Under the pieces are notes generated by a model. That model ran no database searches. It was not told where the DNA came from and saw nothing but the letters and a program-made list of their open reading frames with translations. Shown one piece after another: positions 13,689 to 13,783 of a DNA stretch of 13,783 nt. Numbering within the stretch: position 1 is the first letter of the stretch; each line of letters begins with the position of its first letter. The translations under genes and the position numbers were made by a program. The DNA is from Methanobacterium sp. PtaU1.Bin242 (GTDB lineage Archaea; Methanobacteriota; Methanobacteria; Methanobacteriales; Methanobacteriaceae), in the NCBI GenBank assembly GCA_002067565.1, contig MVQZ01000299.1, positions 1 through 13,783 of the forward strand, written 5' to 3'.

Positions 13689-13783
13689 CTATTCAACAGT
13701 GCCCATAGCAAAATGTAAAATTTTCTCAGTCGGCGGAAACCTGTTTTCGTTTTTACAACGATAATATAACTTTTTGAGATCCT
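13689..13783 (-). CDS. SAM-dependent methyltransferase (TIGR00027/LCMT type), C-terminal end only
   Basis: The last 30 codons of a gene enter from the right edge and stop at 13689. They read DLKKLYYRCKNENR, then a variable stretch and LHFAMGTVE. This matches the C-terminal tail of the intact paralogues in the window (YKKLYFxGKNExR, then FAHAxxE). It is therefore a fifth copy, upstream of mcrD on the same strand. A 181-bp gap separates it from mcrD. The SAM-binding part lies outside the window. Confidence 0.75.
   Translation of the reverse strand, partial: DLKKLYYRCKNENRFPPTEKILHFAMGTVE

Overview
This window looks like an accessory region of a hydrogenotrophic methanogen, most likely Methanobacterium or a close relative. 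The main evidence is two methanogenesis genes, mtrC (a subunit of the methyl-tetrahydromethanopterin:coenzyme M methyltransferase) and mcrD (the accessory protein of methyl-coenzyme M reductase). The low-GC sequence, the A/T-rich TATA-like promoters, the GGTGA/GAGGTG-type ribosome sites and the oligo(T) terminators all fit. Every gene I can support lies on the minus strand, so the window reads from right to left. No tRNA, rRNA, IS element, CRISPR array or attachment site was seen.

Layout in transcription order. At the right edge (13689-13783) is the 3' end of a SAM-dependent methyltransferase of the TIGR00027/LCMT type. Then come mcrD without other mcr genes (13076-13507) and TetR regulator 3 (12119-12922). 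Next is a likely operon of mtrC without other mtr genes (11047-11844), a possible 30-residue membrane peptide and two tandem methyltransferases (9964-10860 and 9117-9929). The second of these carries a 2-bp deletion that removes its C-terminus. TetR regulator 2 and another intact methyltransferase follow as a two-gene unit (7205-8819), then TetR regulator 1 alone (6343-6987). Last is a tightly packed five-gene operon (6054 to 360): HxxxDG condensation-type acyltransferase; TIGR00027 methyltransferase fused to a Cys-rich DUF3795 domain; Cys-rich DUF2284 protein; MoxR-type AAA+ ATPase; CoxE-type VWA protein. The start of a second acyltransferase follows at the left edge (1-231).

Three unlinked promoters (acyltransferase operon, TetR2-methyltransferase operon, mtrC) share one design. 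A TATA-like box is followed 3 to 5 bp downstream by two to four tandem 15-bp boxes of the form ATRAC-N5-GTYAT, over the expected transcription start. With three paralogous TetR genes close by, this suggests one coordinated regulon that links the acyltransferase/methyltransferase genes to an extra copy of a methanogenesis membrane subunit.

Working together (inference): five TIGR00027 methyltransferases, two HxxxDG acyltransferases, two Cys-rich putative metal-binding proteins and a MoxR/VWA remodelling pair look like a small-molecule or cofactor modification system under ligand-responsive control. Its substrate and its link to Mtr and Mcr cannot be read from the sequence. I do not recognise this combination as a described system.
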